Positions 55,606-64,000 of a stretch of 64,000 nt of DNA are shown one piece after another; the stretch's first letter is position 1; every line of letters begins with the position of its first letter. The position numbers and the translations under genes are program-made. The notes beneath the pieces were generated by a model that was given only the letters and a program-made list of their open reading frames with translations, ran no database searches and had not been told where the DNA came from. This DNA comes from Chloroflexota bacterium (GTDB lineage: Bacteria; Chloroflexota; Anaerolineae; Anaerolineales; UBA11579), in the NCBI GenBank assembly GCA_019456165.1, contig VRUJ01000009.1, forward strand, positions 1 through 64,000, written 5' to 3'.

Positions 55606-55919
55606 TGTAAATATTTATTCTGTATCTTCTAAGATTTCAGCCTATGCCCTAGATTGAGGAATCACCTTTTATACATCAGCTTTATTCATAATGCGTATAA
55701 ACAAATGGAATTATCATAAGGGATTATACGATAAAAGTTAATTCATCAATTCCCCATGAATATTCCCTCTGAAATCCAGGAATCTTTAATGTGTTATTGG
55801 AAAACATAACATCTTTGAGACTTTTATTCTTTGCATCGAAATTTAGCAGTACTGTTACTGTTTATCCTCCACACAATCAAATTTTATATATAAATGCGCA
55901 CTCCAACTGGTCAAAAAGG
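55606..55919. other. Non-coding region before the tRNA pair
   Basis: AT-rich; no gene or clear structure is visible between the orphan gene's start and tRNA-Met. Confidence 0.35.
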
Positions 55920-55991
55920 TGGGCCCGGTAGGATTCGAACCTACAACCGAACGGTTATGAGCCGTCTGCTCCGCCATTGAGCTACGGGCCC
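55920..55991 (-). tRNA. tRNA-Met (CAU)
   Basis: Read on the minus strand the 72-nt gene has the acceptor GGGCCCG with CGGGCCC, the D arm AGCTCAATGGCGGAGC, the anticodon loop CTCATAA giving CAU, and the T arm GTAGGTTCGAATCCTAC. The discriminator is A and CCA is not encoded. A CAU anticodon can also belong to tRNA-Ile2 after lysidine modification; I call it Met from the arm sequences only tentatively. Confidence 0.9.
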
Positions 55992-56026
55992 TGCTAGCGA
56001 TACAACAATACTTCGATAGAAAAGAG

Positions 56027-56098
56027 AGCGGGCGATGGGATTCGAACCCATGAATATCAGCTTGGAAGGCTGATGCCTTACCACTTGGCCACGCCCGC
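56027..56098 (-). tRNA. tRNA-Gly (UCC)
   Basis: The minus-strand gene has acceptor GCGGGCG with CGCCCGC, the anticodon loop CTTCCAA giving UCC, and the T-arm loop TTCGAAT. The discriminator is T. It lies 35 nt upstream of the tRNA-Met gene, and the two are probably transcribed together. Confidence 0.92.
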
Positions 56099-56203
56099 GC
56101 GTGTGTGACCGCGCGAGAAGATTCTACCGTGAGGCACAAAGCAGGTCAAGCAATTGTGAAAAGTCAGGCAGACACACGAGTAAAATCATCTTATAATTGA
56201 AGC

Positions 56204-57538
56204 ATGTTCAAACGCACATTACTGTTGACAATAATTATCCTTGGGACGATTACCATCTTGTCCACACCAGCGGCCCAGGCGCAGGAGCAGAGCGCCGGAG
56301 AAGTTGTCGTCATCACCGCCAAGGGCGCCCTGAACCCCGCGATGGCAGGTTATATCCTGCGCGGCATTGAGATCGCTGCACAACGCAACTCGGAATTGGT
56401 CGTCTTGCAGCTGGACACTCCCGGAGGCAGCTTAGACCTCATGGATGACATCGTCCAACACATCCTCAACAGTCCTGTGCCTGTAGCTGTATACGTCTCA
56501 CCTCGAGGCGCAATTGCCGGCAGCGCGGGTACGATCATCACCCTCGCGGGACACGTGGCAGCCATGGCTCCGGGGACGGCTATCGGAGCAGCCAGCCCGG
56601 TCGGTGGGCAAGGGGAGGATATCGAAGAAACCATGGAAGCCAAAGTCAAGGAGATCTTAAGAGCCCAGATCCGTTCGCTAGCCGAGAATCGCCCAGCTGA
56701 GGCAATAGCCCTGGCCGAGCAGACGGTGGAAAACGCTATCGCCGTTTCTGCTAGCGAAGCTTTGGAAGTCGGGATGATAGACTTCATCGCTGCAAACCTC
56801 TCAGACCTGCTGCATCAATTGGATGGCCTACGCGTTGAAACCGAAGCAGGGTCACGCACACTGGAAACCGAATTTTTAACCATCAATGAGATTAACTTCA
56901 CATTTGTAGAGCAGCTCCTAGCAATCTTGACCAACCCCAACATTGTCTTCATCCTGCTAACCTTAGGAGTGCAATCCATATTGATCGAACTGGGCAGCCC
57001 GGGTGGTTGGGTGGCCGGTTTCGTGGGGGTAGTTTCCCTTGCGTTGGCAGGTTACGGCTTGGGTTTCCTACCAGTGAACTGGTTTGGTTTGTTATTCGTG
57101 TTGCTTGCCTTTGCTTTGTTTTATCTTGAGATCAAAGCTCCGGTCCATGGGGCATTAAGCATTGCGGGTATGGCTGCGTTCATCATCGGCGCACTGGTCT
57201 TGTTCAACTCAGGCGGCACACCTGAATTCTTACGCGTCTCGGTTCCTTTAGTAACAGTAACAAGTTTGATCACCGCGGCCACCTTCATAGCCATGGTGAG
57301 TTTCGCCATCCGCGCTCTTAAAATCCCCGTTCAAATGGGCCAAGCTTCACTTTTAGGTCGCAGTGGGATCGTGCGCCGTGAGATTACCTCTGGCGGACAG
57401 GGAAGCGTGCACTTAAGCGGAGAAATGTGGACCGCCGAACTGGCCGAGGGTGAGACAACCTTACCGGAAGGCACACGTGTGGAGGTCGTTGCGCTAGATG
57501 GGGTGCGATTAATCGTGAAGAAGAGTACGCAATCTTAG
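56204..57538 (+). CDS. NfeD-type membrane serine protease
   Basis: A 444-residue protein: signal peptide (about 1-26), a ClpP/crotonase-like serine protease domain (about 30-225), four or so membrane spans (about 235-370) and a C-terminal NfeD OB-fold domain (about 380-440). The protease domain has VVLQLDTPGGSLDLMDDI, YVSPRGAIAGSAGTII with the candidate nucleophile Ser, and MAPGTAIGAASPVGG. Long NfeD proteins cleave or help turn over membrane partners such as stomatins. No stomatin gene is next to it here, which is unusual for the family. It is probably monocistronic. Confidence 0.85.
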   Translation: MFKRTLLLTIIILGTITILSTPAAQAQEQSAGEVVVITAKGALNPAMAGYILRGIEIAAQRNSELVVLQLDTPGGSLDLMDDIVQHILNSPVPVAVYVSPRGAIAGSAGTIITLAGHVAAMAPGTAIGAASPVGGQGEDIEETMEAKVKEILRAQIRSLAENRPAEAIALAEQTVENAIAVSASEALEVGMIDFIAANLSDLLHQLDGLRVETEAGSRTLETEFLTINEINFTFVEQLLAILTNPNIVFILLTLGVQSILIELGSPGGWVAGFVGVVSLALAGYGLGFLPVNWFGLLFVLLAFALFYLEIKAPVHGALSIAGMAAFIIGALVLFNSGGTPEFLRVSVPLVTVTSLITAATFIAMVSFAIRALKIPVQMGQASLLGRSGIVRREITSGGQGSVHLSGEMWTAELAEGETTLPEGTRVEVVALDGVRLIVKKSTQS

Positions 57539-57670
57539 CGTCAAAATTCTATTAGAAAAAAGACTCAACGGTTTCCGAGGAATGCCCACAAAAACCCCCT
57601 GCGCTTTGAGGGACACGGGCAAATGGGGTAAAATTATGCCATCAGTTATTGTCAATATAACGGAGCAAAC

Positions 57671-58612
57671 ATGCCAAGTACAACCACGCGTGAGCGTATT
57701 AAGAAAATAGACATGAAGACCACCCCAAAGCGCCGTCCAGAGTGGATCCGCGTACGCGCCCCAATGGGTGAGAAATACGAAGAGATCAAAACACTAATGC
57801 GCAGCAAAGAACTGCACACAGTTTGCGAGGAAGCCATGTGCCCCAATCTGGGTGAGTGCTGGGGCAGCGGCACCGCTACCTTCCTGATGCTCGGTAACGT
57901 GTGCACGCGCACCTGCGGTTTCTGCGACATCAAGCACGGCACTCCCAATGAGTTGGACTGGAAAGAACCCCTGCGGGTAGCCCAGGCAGTCAAGGATATG
58001 AACCTAAAACACGCGGTGATAACCAGCGTGAACCGGGACGAGCGTGCAGACGGGGGAGCGCCCATTTTTGCTATGGTGATCAAACGCATCCGCCAGATTC
58101 ACCCAAACTGTTCGGTTGAAGTGCTCATCCCCGATTTCAAAGGCAGCGCCGAGGCTTTGCGCATCGTAATGCAGGCGCGTCCAGAGATACTTAACCACAA
58201 CGTGGAGACAGTGCCGCGCCTTTTCAAGCATGTACAGCCCCAAGACCGCTACGAATGGGCTGCCGCCACTTTAAGCAACGCTAAGAAGATGGATACAGAA
58301 GTGTTGACCAAATCCGGGCTTATGCTTGGGTTGGGGGAGACTATGGATGAAATCAAGCAAGTGATGGACGACCAACGCAGCTGGGGAGTTGATATCCTCA
58401 CCCTCGGCCAGTATCTACAGCCCAGTAAAAAACACCTGCCCATCGAACGTTATTACCACCCGGATGAATTTGCAGAGTTGAAAGAATACGGCCTAAGCAT
58501 TGGCTTCAAATGGGTGGAGAGCGGCCCCCTGGTGCGTTCCTCATACCATGCGGCTGAGCAAGTGCGCGCACTCAGCGTGGTGCACCGCAAGCTGTTTGGG
58601 GATAATGCTTAA
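57671..58612 (+). CDS. lipA: Lipoyl synthase
   Basis: A 313-residue radical-SAM enzyme that inserts two sulfurs into octanoyl-lipoyl domains. The auxiliary cluster Cys are in [12 protein letters not shown] and the radical-SAM cluster in [24 protein letters not shown] and a C-terminal [10 protein letters not shown] with the Ser ligand are diagnostic. The length and N-terminal extension are normal. ACGGAG precedes the ATG. The lipB gene is not in the window. Confidence 0.95.
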   Translation: MPSTTTRERIKKIDMKTTPKRRPEWIRVRAPMGEKYEEIKTLMRSKELHTVCEEAMCPNLGECWGSGTATFLMLGNVCTRTCGFCDIKHGTPNELDWKEPLRVAQAVKDMNLKHAVITSVNRDERADGGAPIFAMVIKRIRQIHPNCSVEVLIPDFKGSAEALRIVMQARPEILNHNVETVPRLFKHVQPQDRYEWAAATLSNAKKMDTEVLTKSGLMLGLGETMDEIKQVMDDQRSWGVDILTLGQYLQPSKKHLPIERYYHPDEFAELKEYGLSIGFKWVESGPLVRSSYHAAEQVRALSVVHRKLFGDNA

Positions 58613-58700
58613 TTAATTACCAAAAAATATATAACATAAATCGAAAACTCCTACCACTTCTATTAGAATTCTTTTTCACATCCAGCATTTCAAATTATCC

Positions 58701-58804
58701 AGGTTTATCTGGATTCATCTGCGGTTAATTGTTTTTTTACAATTACGTTATACATAAACAGATTGTAAAGGGAATAGCCGCAAATGCACGCGGATAGACG
58801 CAGG
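58701..58804. repeat. Imperfect inverted repeat
   Basis: Two arms, 58711-58730 (ATCTGCGGTTA core) and 58774-58804 (read in reverse: GCATTTGCGGCTA), are similar in inverse orientation, separated by about 45 nt. The CTGCGTCTATCCGCG-type phrase is a common intergenic repeat in unrelated bacterial genomes, as I recall. No coding function is apparent. Confidence 0.4.
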
Positions 58805-58880
58805 TAATATTATTATCAAAACAGCTGAAATGATCATATTCATACGAAGCAGCAGAGTTCTCTAACTTTCCAATATTATT

Positions 58881-59789
58881 TCAATCACCCAGAAGATACA
58901 TATCAAAGAAAGCTATTATGCGGGCTTCAAACTCTTCAGGCATCTCTACGTCAAAGGAAATATGGCCGAGATCAGGCTCGAACCACAACTCCTTGGGTTC
59001 ATTGGCGGTGTCATACAGGCGCTGGCCACTATCCGTAGGGATGGCGGTATCAGCCCCCCCCTGTAGGATAAAGATTGGCCGAGGTGCAATTTGATCGATC
59101 ACAGCTATTGCTGAAATATCCTCGGCTTGAAATCCCACTTCCTGCTCGGCAAAGTACTGGATCAGAGGAGCGAAGGGGAAAGCTGGTAAGATAGTTAAGG
59201 CTTCTATCCCAATCGCAATTTCATCTTGCAAGGAGGCGTATGAGCTCACCGTGATAAGCGCTTTGATTTGCTGGTTTTGGGCGGTGTATAGGATTGAAAT
59301 CGCAGCCCCATTGGAGTTACCCAAGATGCCGATGCGCTCCGGGTCTACCTCGGGACGCGTCAGCAGGTATTGGTAAATGGCTTCCATATCCTGAAGTTCC
59401 ATTACACCGAAGGAGATTACCTCACCTTCACTTCCGCCGTGGGCGCGCATATCTACCATGATAACGCCATACCCATGACGGGCAAGCATATCGGCTTCTT
59501 CAAGCATTTCCTCTCGATTGCCCTTATAACCGTGCTGGGCAATCACAGCAGCTCCATTCCGAGAAGGGATGTACCAACCCACTAAATCAAAGCCGTCTAC
59601 GGTAGTTAAAGTAATATCTTCAAACTCTAATCCAAAACTAGCCGGAGAGCGATAAATTGGTCTGCGCTCCTCAGGAGGGTTTGTGACCAGCTCGTGCGCC
59701 TGTAAATCAGAGGCGTATAATATGATAATTAACGCACCAACAAAGGAAACGACTACTGTAAAAAGCAGGAGTTTTTGCCACTTTTTCAT
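58881..59789 (-). CDS. Alpha/beta hydrolase (membrane-anchored or exported)
   Basis: A 302-residue hydrolase with a hydrophobic N-terminus (about 8-28). The catalytic nucleophile is in GILGNSNGAAIS (GxSxG), and the acid/His are in GADTAIPTD and LGHISFD. AQHGYKGNREEM provides the oxyanion hole. It resembles serine aminopeptidase/acyl-hydrolase proteins of unknown substrate. It begins 42 nt after the HAD gene and is probably co-transcribed. Confidence 0.8.
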   Translation of the reverse strand: MKKWQKLLLFTVVVSFVGALIIILYASDLQAHELVTNPPEERRPIYRSPASFGLEFEDITLTTVDGFDLVGWYIPSRNGAAVIAQHGYKGNREEMLEEADMLARHGYGVIMVDMRAHGGSEGEVISFGVMELQDMEAIYQYLLTRPEVDPERIGILGNSNGAAISILYTAQNQQIKALITVSSYASLQDEIAIGIEALTILPAFPFAPLIQYFAEQEVGFQAEDISAIAVIDQIAPRPIFILQGGADTAIPTDSGQRLYDTANEPKELWFEPDLGHISFDVEMPEEFEARIIAFFDMYLLGD

Positions 59790-59831
59790 CCTTACCTCCT
59801 AAGCTTTCCTCTTTAATTGCGGATAATACTG

Positions 59832-60500
59832 CTAGTTGCTGGGCTTCTCCACCTTCTCCAAGAGGGCTTCCAAAGATAAGTCTTCCAAAGAGTTTAAAGT
59901 CAGATCTGCCGTATCCATGGGGAGTTGGGATGTTAATTGATTGGGCACGCACACACAATAAATTCCCGCTCGTTTGGCCGCCAAAACCCCGTTGGGAGAG
60001 TCTTCAAATACAACTGCCTGGTCCGCGGAAGTATCTAATTCAGCCAAAACGGATAAAAACAGTTCCGGGTCTGGCTTGGTTTTTTCGACATCATCAGCGG
60101 TACATATAGTATCAAAATAATCCACCAGAATAAGGCGGGTGAGGTGCCCAACCACCCAGCTCTCCGGTGAGCTGGAGCCGACGCCCAATTTTAACCCTAG
60201 CTCTTTAGCATCATCCAGATAACCTTGCACACCAGGCAGTATGGGCTGGGTTTCCAGAGTAGCCAGGTAATCTTTGCGGCGCTTGATCCAGATGGCATCC
60301 CGGTCCACCTTTTGGCCAGTCAACTCTTCTAAATAATCATAAGGATCGAAATCCGAAGCCGCGTTGCCCCCCACAATAGAGCCCCATTTCTCCAGAGGCA
60401 GTTCAACTCCGCGTTCTCGATATACATTCTGCCAGGATTGGAAGTCAGGCATTTCAGTATCCAAAATTAGGCCGTCAAAATCGAAGATCAGGGCTTTCAT
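59832..60500 (-). CDS. HAD-family phosphatase (beta-phosphoglucomutase-like)
   Basis: A 222-residue HAD hydrolase. Motif I is DFDGLILDTE (with the acidic pair), motif II is GSSSPESW, motif III is KTKPDPELFL and motif IV is VFEDSPNGVLAAKRAG. The cap domain is of the beta-phosphoglucomutase/phosphatase type. The substrate is likely a small sugar phosphate. The length is normal. Confidence 0.85.
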   Translation of the reverse strand: MKALIFDFDGLILDTEMPDFQSWQNVYRERGVELPLEKWGSIVGGNAASDFDPYDYLEELTGQKVDRDAIWIKRRKDYLATLETQPILPGVQGYLDDAKELGLKLGVGSSSPESWVVGHLTRLILVDYFDTICTADDVEKTKPDPELFLSVLAELDTSADQAVVFEDSPNGVLAAKRAGIYCVCVPNQLTSQLPMDTADLTLNSLEDLSLEALLEKVEKPSN

Positions 60501-60795
60501 CTAGCTCTCCATCAGCAAAGAATAACCGCTAGTATACCCTAAGAATTATCACGAAGATTACACACAAATTATTTATTCAGATCATTTAAGGTTTTTTACT
60601 TTCAGATCAATCCACCCATCGATAATCAAATCATTATTTCTCAACAAAGGAAAAAACAATTGTGTCATTCCGAACCCCAAAAAGGGGTGAGGAATCCCCA
60701 TTACCTATGTATTTTTCTCTATCATTCTCTCCTTCCAAGACAACCATCTAGGGATTCCTCTCTCCCCCTGGTCGTTCGGAATGACATGATAGATA
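60501..60795. other. Non-coding region with an inverted-repeat element
   Basis: The region between the HAD gene and nuoN (convergent with neither) contains an inverted repeat at 60663-60786 and no gene. Confidence 0.4.
60663..60786. repeat. Inverted-repeat element (MITE/REP-like)
   Basis: TGTCATTCCGAA (60663-60674) ... GGAATCCC (about 60690-60698) reappears inverted as GGGATTCC (60751-60758) ... TTCGGAATGACA (60775-60786). The arms are about 36 nt, the loop about 52 nt, and a small hairpin ACCCC-AAAAA-GGGGT sits in the left arm. This kind of CATTCCGAAC repeat is frequent in bacterial intergenic regions. Confidence 0.7.
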
Positions 60796-62253
60796 TCAGA
60801 ACATCCTCAGCACAGCCTGCGCAGCCCAATCAAACAACGGGGCTGAGAAAATGAAGAGCACGACTGTGCCAACAGCAGTTACCGCCGTGGTCAGATTGAG
60901 CCAACCTTCGCTATGGGTTTCGGGATCTCCCTCGCGCATATACATGACTACTACCACGCGCAAATAATAATATGCCGAAATTACAGAGACGATCACTCCC
61001 AACACTGCCAGGCCGTAATACTCCCCTTGAATGACGGCGCGGAAAATGTACAATTTTCCGGCAAAGCCCATGGTTGGCGGTACACCGGTGAACGAGAACA
61101 TGAAAATCGCCATTGCCAATGCCAAAGCAGGGCGTTTGCGTCCCAAACCGGCGTAATCCTCCAGCTCTAAGCCCCGGTCTTCAGCGTGCTCCAAAGCGAT
61201 CACCACCGCCCAAGAACCGAAGCTAGTGATCGCAAATGCGACCATGTAGAAAAGTACCGCCGCGGTCGCTTCAGGGCGCACAGATGCGTCCCCGTATGTG
61301 ACAAATGCCATCAGGATAAAGCCTGCGTGGGAGATGCTGGAATAAGCCAGCAAGCGTTTGATATTGCGTTGGGCAACCGCCAACACATTACCGACAATCA
61401 GAGTCGCAGCCGTCAAGCCCCACAGGACAGGCGTGATATCTACACTAATACTAGGGAAAGCGATCATGAAAACGCGCAGCAAAGCTGCGAAACCGCCCAC
61501 TTTAGCGCCCACTGCCATAAACGCAGTCACCGAAGTTGGGGCTCCCTCGTACACGTCCGGGGTCCACATGTGAAAGGGCACCGCAGCAACTTTAAACCCC
61601 AAACCAACCAAAATTAAAGCTGCGCCAACCAGTAAGAAAACTGGATTCTCTAGCCCCCCACTGGCTGCTTCCACTATCCCTGTTAGGCCGGTTTGGCCAG
61701 TAGCGCCATACACCAAAGCGATGCCGTAAAGCACAAATCCGCCCGCAAAAGCGCCAAGCAAGAAATATTTTATTCCCGCCTCTTCAGACTCCATTTTGGG
61801 TCGCCCAAAGGCTGCTAAAATATATAGAGGTATGGATAATAGCTCTAATGCCAGGAAAACCACGATCAAGTCAGCCGCGGAAGTCATTAACATGATTCCG
61901 CTTATGGAGAATAGCATCATCACGTAATATTCGCCGCGTGCCATCCCCATACGGTTCAAGTAATCGTAGGAAAGTGCCACCGCCACCAGACCGCTGATTA
62001 ATACCAGCACATTGAGGAAGACAGCAAAACCGTCAATTACTAGCATGCCATTAAATGCTTCTTTTGGCTGCCCAAACTGTGGGATCGTGTATATTAGCGC
62101 TACTACCAACCCCACCGCGCTCAAGAGAGGAGTCACTTGCTCGCGTTTAGGAAACACAAACACATCCAACAGTAAGAGCACACACGCCCAGACCACCAGG
62201 ATGAGTATGGGTAAAATATTCAGTAAACCTAATTCAGAGACAGTCATTACCAA
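60796..62253 (-). CDS. nuoN: NADH-quinone oxidoreductase subunit N
   Basis: A 485-residue, about 14-span antiporter-like subunit of complex I. LLSIPLYILAAFGRP, GFKVAAVPFHMWTPDVYEGAP and LLAYSSISHAGFILMA, with the functional Lys and Glu of the antiporter-like subunits, are clear. It follows nuoM by 9 nt and is the last gene of the block. Confidence 0.95.
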   Translation of the reverse strand: MVMTVSELGLLNILPILILVVWACVLLLLDVFVFPKREQVTPLLSAVGLVVALIYTIPQFGQPKEAFNGMLVIDGFAVFLNVLVLISGLVAVALSYDYLNRMGMARGEYYVMMLFSISGIMLMTSAADLIVVFLALELLSIPLYILAAFGRPKMESEEAGIKYFLLGAFAGGFVLYGIALVYGATGQTGLTGIVEAASGGLENPVFLLVGAALILVGLGFKVAAVPFHMWTPDVYEGAPTSVTAFMAVGAKVGGFAALLRVFMIAFPSISVDITPVLWGLTAATLIVGNVLAVAQRNIKRLLAYSSISHAGFILMAFVTYGDASVRPEATAAVLFYMVAFAITSFGSWAVVIALEHAEDRGLELEDYAGLGRKRPALALAMAIFMFSFTGVPPTMGFAGKLYIFRAVIQGEYYGLAVLGVIVSVISAYYYLRVVVVMYMREGDPETHSEGWLNLTTAVTAVGTVVLFIFSAPLFDWAAQAVLRMF

Positions 62254-62262
62254 ATTCCAATG

Positions 62263-63795
62263 CTAAGGCAGCGCCGCGGTAATCGCGGTGTTCAAGACTT
62301 CTACAAGTTGATCTACCGTTGGGCCCATCAGATTAAAGAAGGGCTTAGGGTATAAACCGATCCAAAATATCAATACTAGCAAAGGCACTAAAACCAATAT
62401 CTCACGCTTGTTGAGGTCTTTAAGCTCTTCATTCGCTTTATTGGTTACCGGACCTAAGAACATCTTCTGGAACATGAAAAGGATGTACACAGCCGCCAAG
62501 ATCACACCCAAAGCAGCCAGGCCAGTGAAAAAGTATGAGCCCAGAGATCCACCCGCAGCCCCAGCGCCCCATGCCCCCAACAAAATGGCGAATTCACCCA
62601 CGAAGCCGTTCAATCCCGGCAGGCCCATAGATGACAAACTGACGATCAAAGTAAGCACAGCATAAACCGGCATGACTTTCCAGAGACCACCAAATTCATC
62701 CAGTTCGCGCGTATGGCGGCGTTCGTAGATCATGCCCACAATGATAAACAATGCGCCAGTGCTTAGACCGTGGTTGACCATTTGTAAGATTGCGCCCTGG
62801 ATGCCGATTGAATTAAGAGCAAACAAACCTAAAATTACAAAACCCAGATGGCTGACCGATGAATAAGCCACCAGCTTCTTAACATCCTTTTGTGAGTAAG
62901 ACACAGCTGCACCGTATAGAATTCCGATTACTGCCAGGGTCGCCATAGGTCTCGCAAGTTCAACTGCCGCGTCGGGGAATAAGGGCAGGTTAAAACGCAG
63001 GAAACCATAAGTTCCCATCTTTAGTAAAACTCCCGCCAGAATCACAGACCCGGCCGTGGGAGCTTCAACGTGCGCATCAGGCAACCAGGAATGCAGCGGC
63101 CACATGGGTACCTTGATCGCGAAAGCGGCGGCGAAAGCGAGGAATAACCAATATTGAGTACCTGGAGGAATGCCTCCCGTTTCAAGCAACTCTGGCATGT
63201 AGAAAGATTCTTGATTGATCCCCAGCCACAAAATGGCCAGCAGCATCAAAATAGACCCAGCCATAGTGTACAGGAAGAATTTGACCGCCGCATACATACG
63301 CCGCCCCCCGCCCCAGATGCCGATAAGGAAATACATTGGTACGAGCGTGAACTCCCAGAAAACGTAAAACAAGAACAGGTCTTGCGCCAGGAACACACCC
63401 ACCATACCGATCTCCAAAAGTAAGAAGAAAAGCATGAAATCTCGCACTCGCTCCTCAACAGCCGACCAGGTGGATAGGATAGCGATTGGGGTAATGAATG
63501 TTGTCAGCAGGACCAGCAAAATACTTAAGCCGTCGACACCGAGGGCATATTTGATATTCCAGCCTGCAACCGTGATCCAGTCTTTATTGATCACCAATTG
63601 CAAATCTGGATCATTGGCGTCAAATAAGTCCAATACCCACAGCGATATACCAAAGGTTGCCAACGAGGTCAGTAATGCCACCCAGCGGCTGGCGTTCTTT
63701 TGCTCATGCTTCAAGAAAAGCAGCAGCAGCACGCCTAGCAAAGGGAAGAATGTGACCAAATTGAGCGGTTCTAATATAAAATCTACTAAGTCCAT
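62263..63795 (-). CDS. nuoM: NADH-quinone oxidoreductase subunit M
   Basis: A 510-residue proton-pumping subunit of complex I. FLFYVFWEFTLVPMYFLIG, AIKVPMWPLHSWLPDAHVEA and LVAYSSVSHLGFVILGL are family blocks with the conserved Glu and Lys residues. It lies 43 nt after the end of nuoL. Confidence 0.96.
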   Translation of the reverse strand: MDLVDFILEPLNLVTFFPLLGVLLLLFLKHEQKNASRWVALLTSLATFGISLWVLDLFDANDPDLQLVINKDWITVAGWNIKYALGVDGLSILLVLLTTFITPIAILSTWSAVEERVRDFMLFFLLLEIGMVGVFLAQDLFLFYVFWEFTLVPMYFLIGIWGGGRRMYAAVKFFLYTMAGSILMLLAILWLGINQESFYMPELLETGGIPPGTQYWLFLAFAAAFAIKVPMWPLHSWLPDAHVEAPTAGSVILAGVLLKMGTYGFLRFNLPLFPDAAVELARPMATLAVIGILYGAAVSYSQKDVKKLVAYSSVSHLGFVILGLFALNSIGIQGAILQMVNHGLSTGALFIIVGMIYERRHTRELDEFGGLWKVMPVYAVLTLIVSLSSMGLPGLNGFVGEFAILLGAWGAGAAGGSLGSYFFTGLAALGVILAAVYILFMFQKMFLGPVTNKANEELKDLNKREILVLVPLLVLIFWIGLYPKPFFNLMGPTVDQLVEVLNTAITAALP

Positions 63796-63838
63796 AAGCG
63801 TTCCTCTAATCGTAACAACCCGTGAAAGGTTTTACGTC

Positions 63839-64000
63839 CTATCGCGTAATCAAGTAGCCGAGAATCACCACTACGCCAAGCAAAACCGAGAGTGCGTAAT
63901 TACGTACATAACCTGTCTGGATCACGCGCAATCTAGCCGCGGAACCCTGGACGAAATCAGCCAAGCCATTGGCAATGCCGTCAATCACACCCAGGTCAAC
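63839..64000 (-). CDS. nuoL: NADH-quinone oxidoreductase subunit L, C-terminal part (runs off the window)
   Basis: The last 53 codons are seen; the gene continues beyond 64000. The text has IDGIANGLADFVQGSAARLR and TGYVRNYALSVLLGVVVI, the usual amphipathic end and last membrane span of NuoL. It confirms the order nuoL-M-N. Confidence 0.9.
   Translation of the reverse strand, partial: VDLGVIDGIANGLADFVQGSAARLRVIQTGYVRNYALSVLLGVVVILGYLITR

Noticed and set aside
1-64000. CRISPR array or rRNA operon
   Set aside because: I saw no set of regularly spaced repeats and no rRNA-like sequence anywhere in the window.

Overview
The window looks like a chromosomal segment of an anaerobic or facultative member of the Chloroflexota (Anaerolineae-like). 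The grounds are a moderate base composition, a complete LysW-carrier-dependent arginine/lysine-type operon, a respiratory nitrate reductase operon in the order narC-G-H-J-I-K-K (known from Thermus), GAF-rich sensor kinases, and a nuoL-M-N complex I block. The phylum call is an inference from gene content; there is no rRNA in the window.

Layout. 1-8.4 kb: a PucR-type regulator, then amino-acid biosynthesis: a branched-chain leader peptide with attenuator, an ilvE remnant, pheA, two tandem Thr/Met-rich leader peptides each followed by an attenuator hairpin, then metB-lysC-asd and a MoaD/ThiS-like sulfur-carrier gene. 8.4-23.3 kb (+ strand): nitrate respiration, with narX-narL sensing, a degenerate receiver-like protein, diheme NarC, NarGHJI, two NarK transporters, a hemerythrin-like protein and a pentaheme cytochrome. 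23.7-31.8 kb (- strand): argG-argH-lysW-lysX-argC/lysY-lysZ-lysJ-lysK, with a promoter, a possible Arg-containing leader peptide and an attenuator before argG. 32.0-35.5 kb (- strand): a three-GAF histidine kinase and a double-receiver LuxR-type regulator, divergent from gltB (35.8-40.5 kb), which has no gltD beside it.

40.5-54.5 kb is an AT-rich surface-polysaccharide island: glycosyltransferases on both strands, a Stealth-family phosphotransferase, a frameshifted FkbM methyltransferase and a Wzm/Wzt exporter. It begins beside a 50-bp dispersed repeat whose other copy follows the MoaD-like gene. 54.5-56.1 kb holds a tRNA-Met 3'-half fragment, an orphan gene, tRNA-Met(CAU) and tRNA-Gly(UCC). 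56.2-64 kb is housekeeping: an NfeD-type membrane protease, lipA, an alpha/beta hydrolase, a HAD phosphatase, nuoN, nuoM and the 3' end of nuoL.

The most notable signal is regulatory. Four separate leader-peptide/attenuator arrangements precede amino-acid biosynthesis genes. Three share a GCTGCC/GGCAGC terminator stem, and the leader codons are rich in residues related to the pathway. Two G-run positions, in the MoaD-like gene and the FkbM gene, would each give an ordinary family protein if one more G were present; these need a read-level check.
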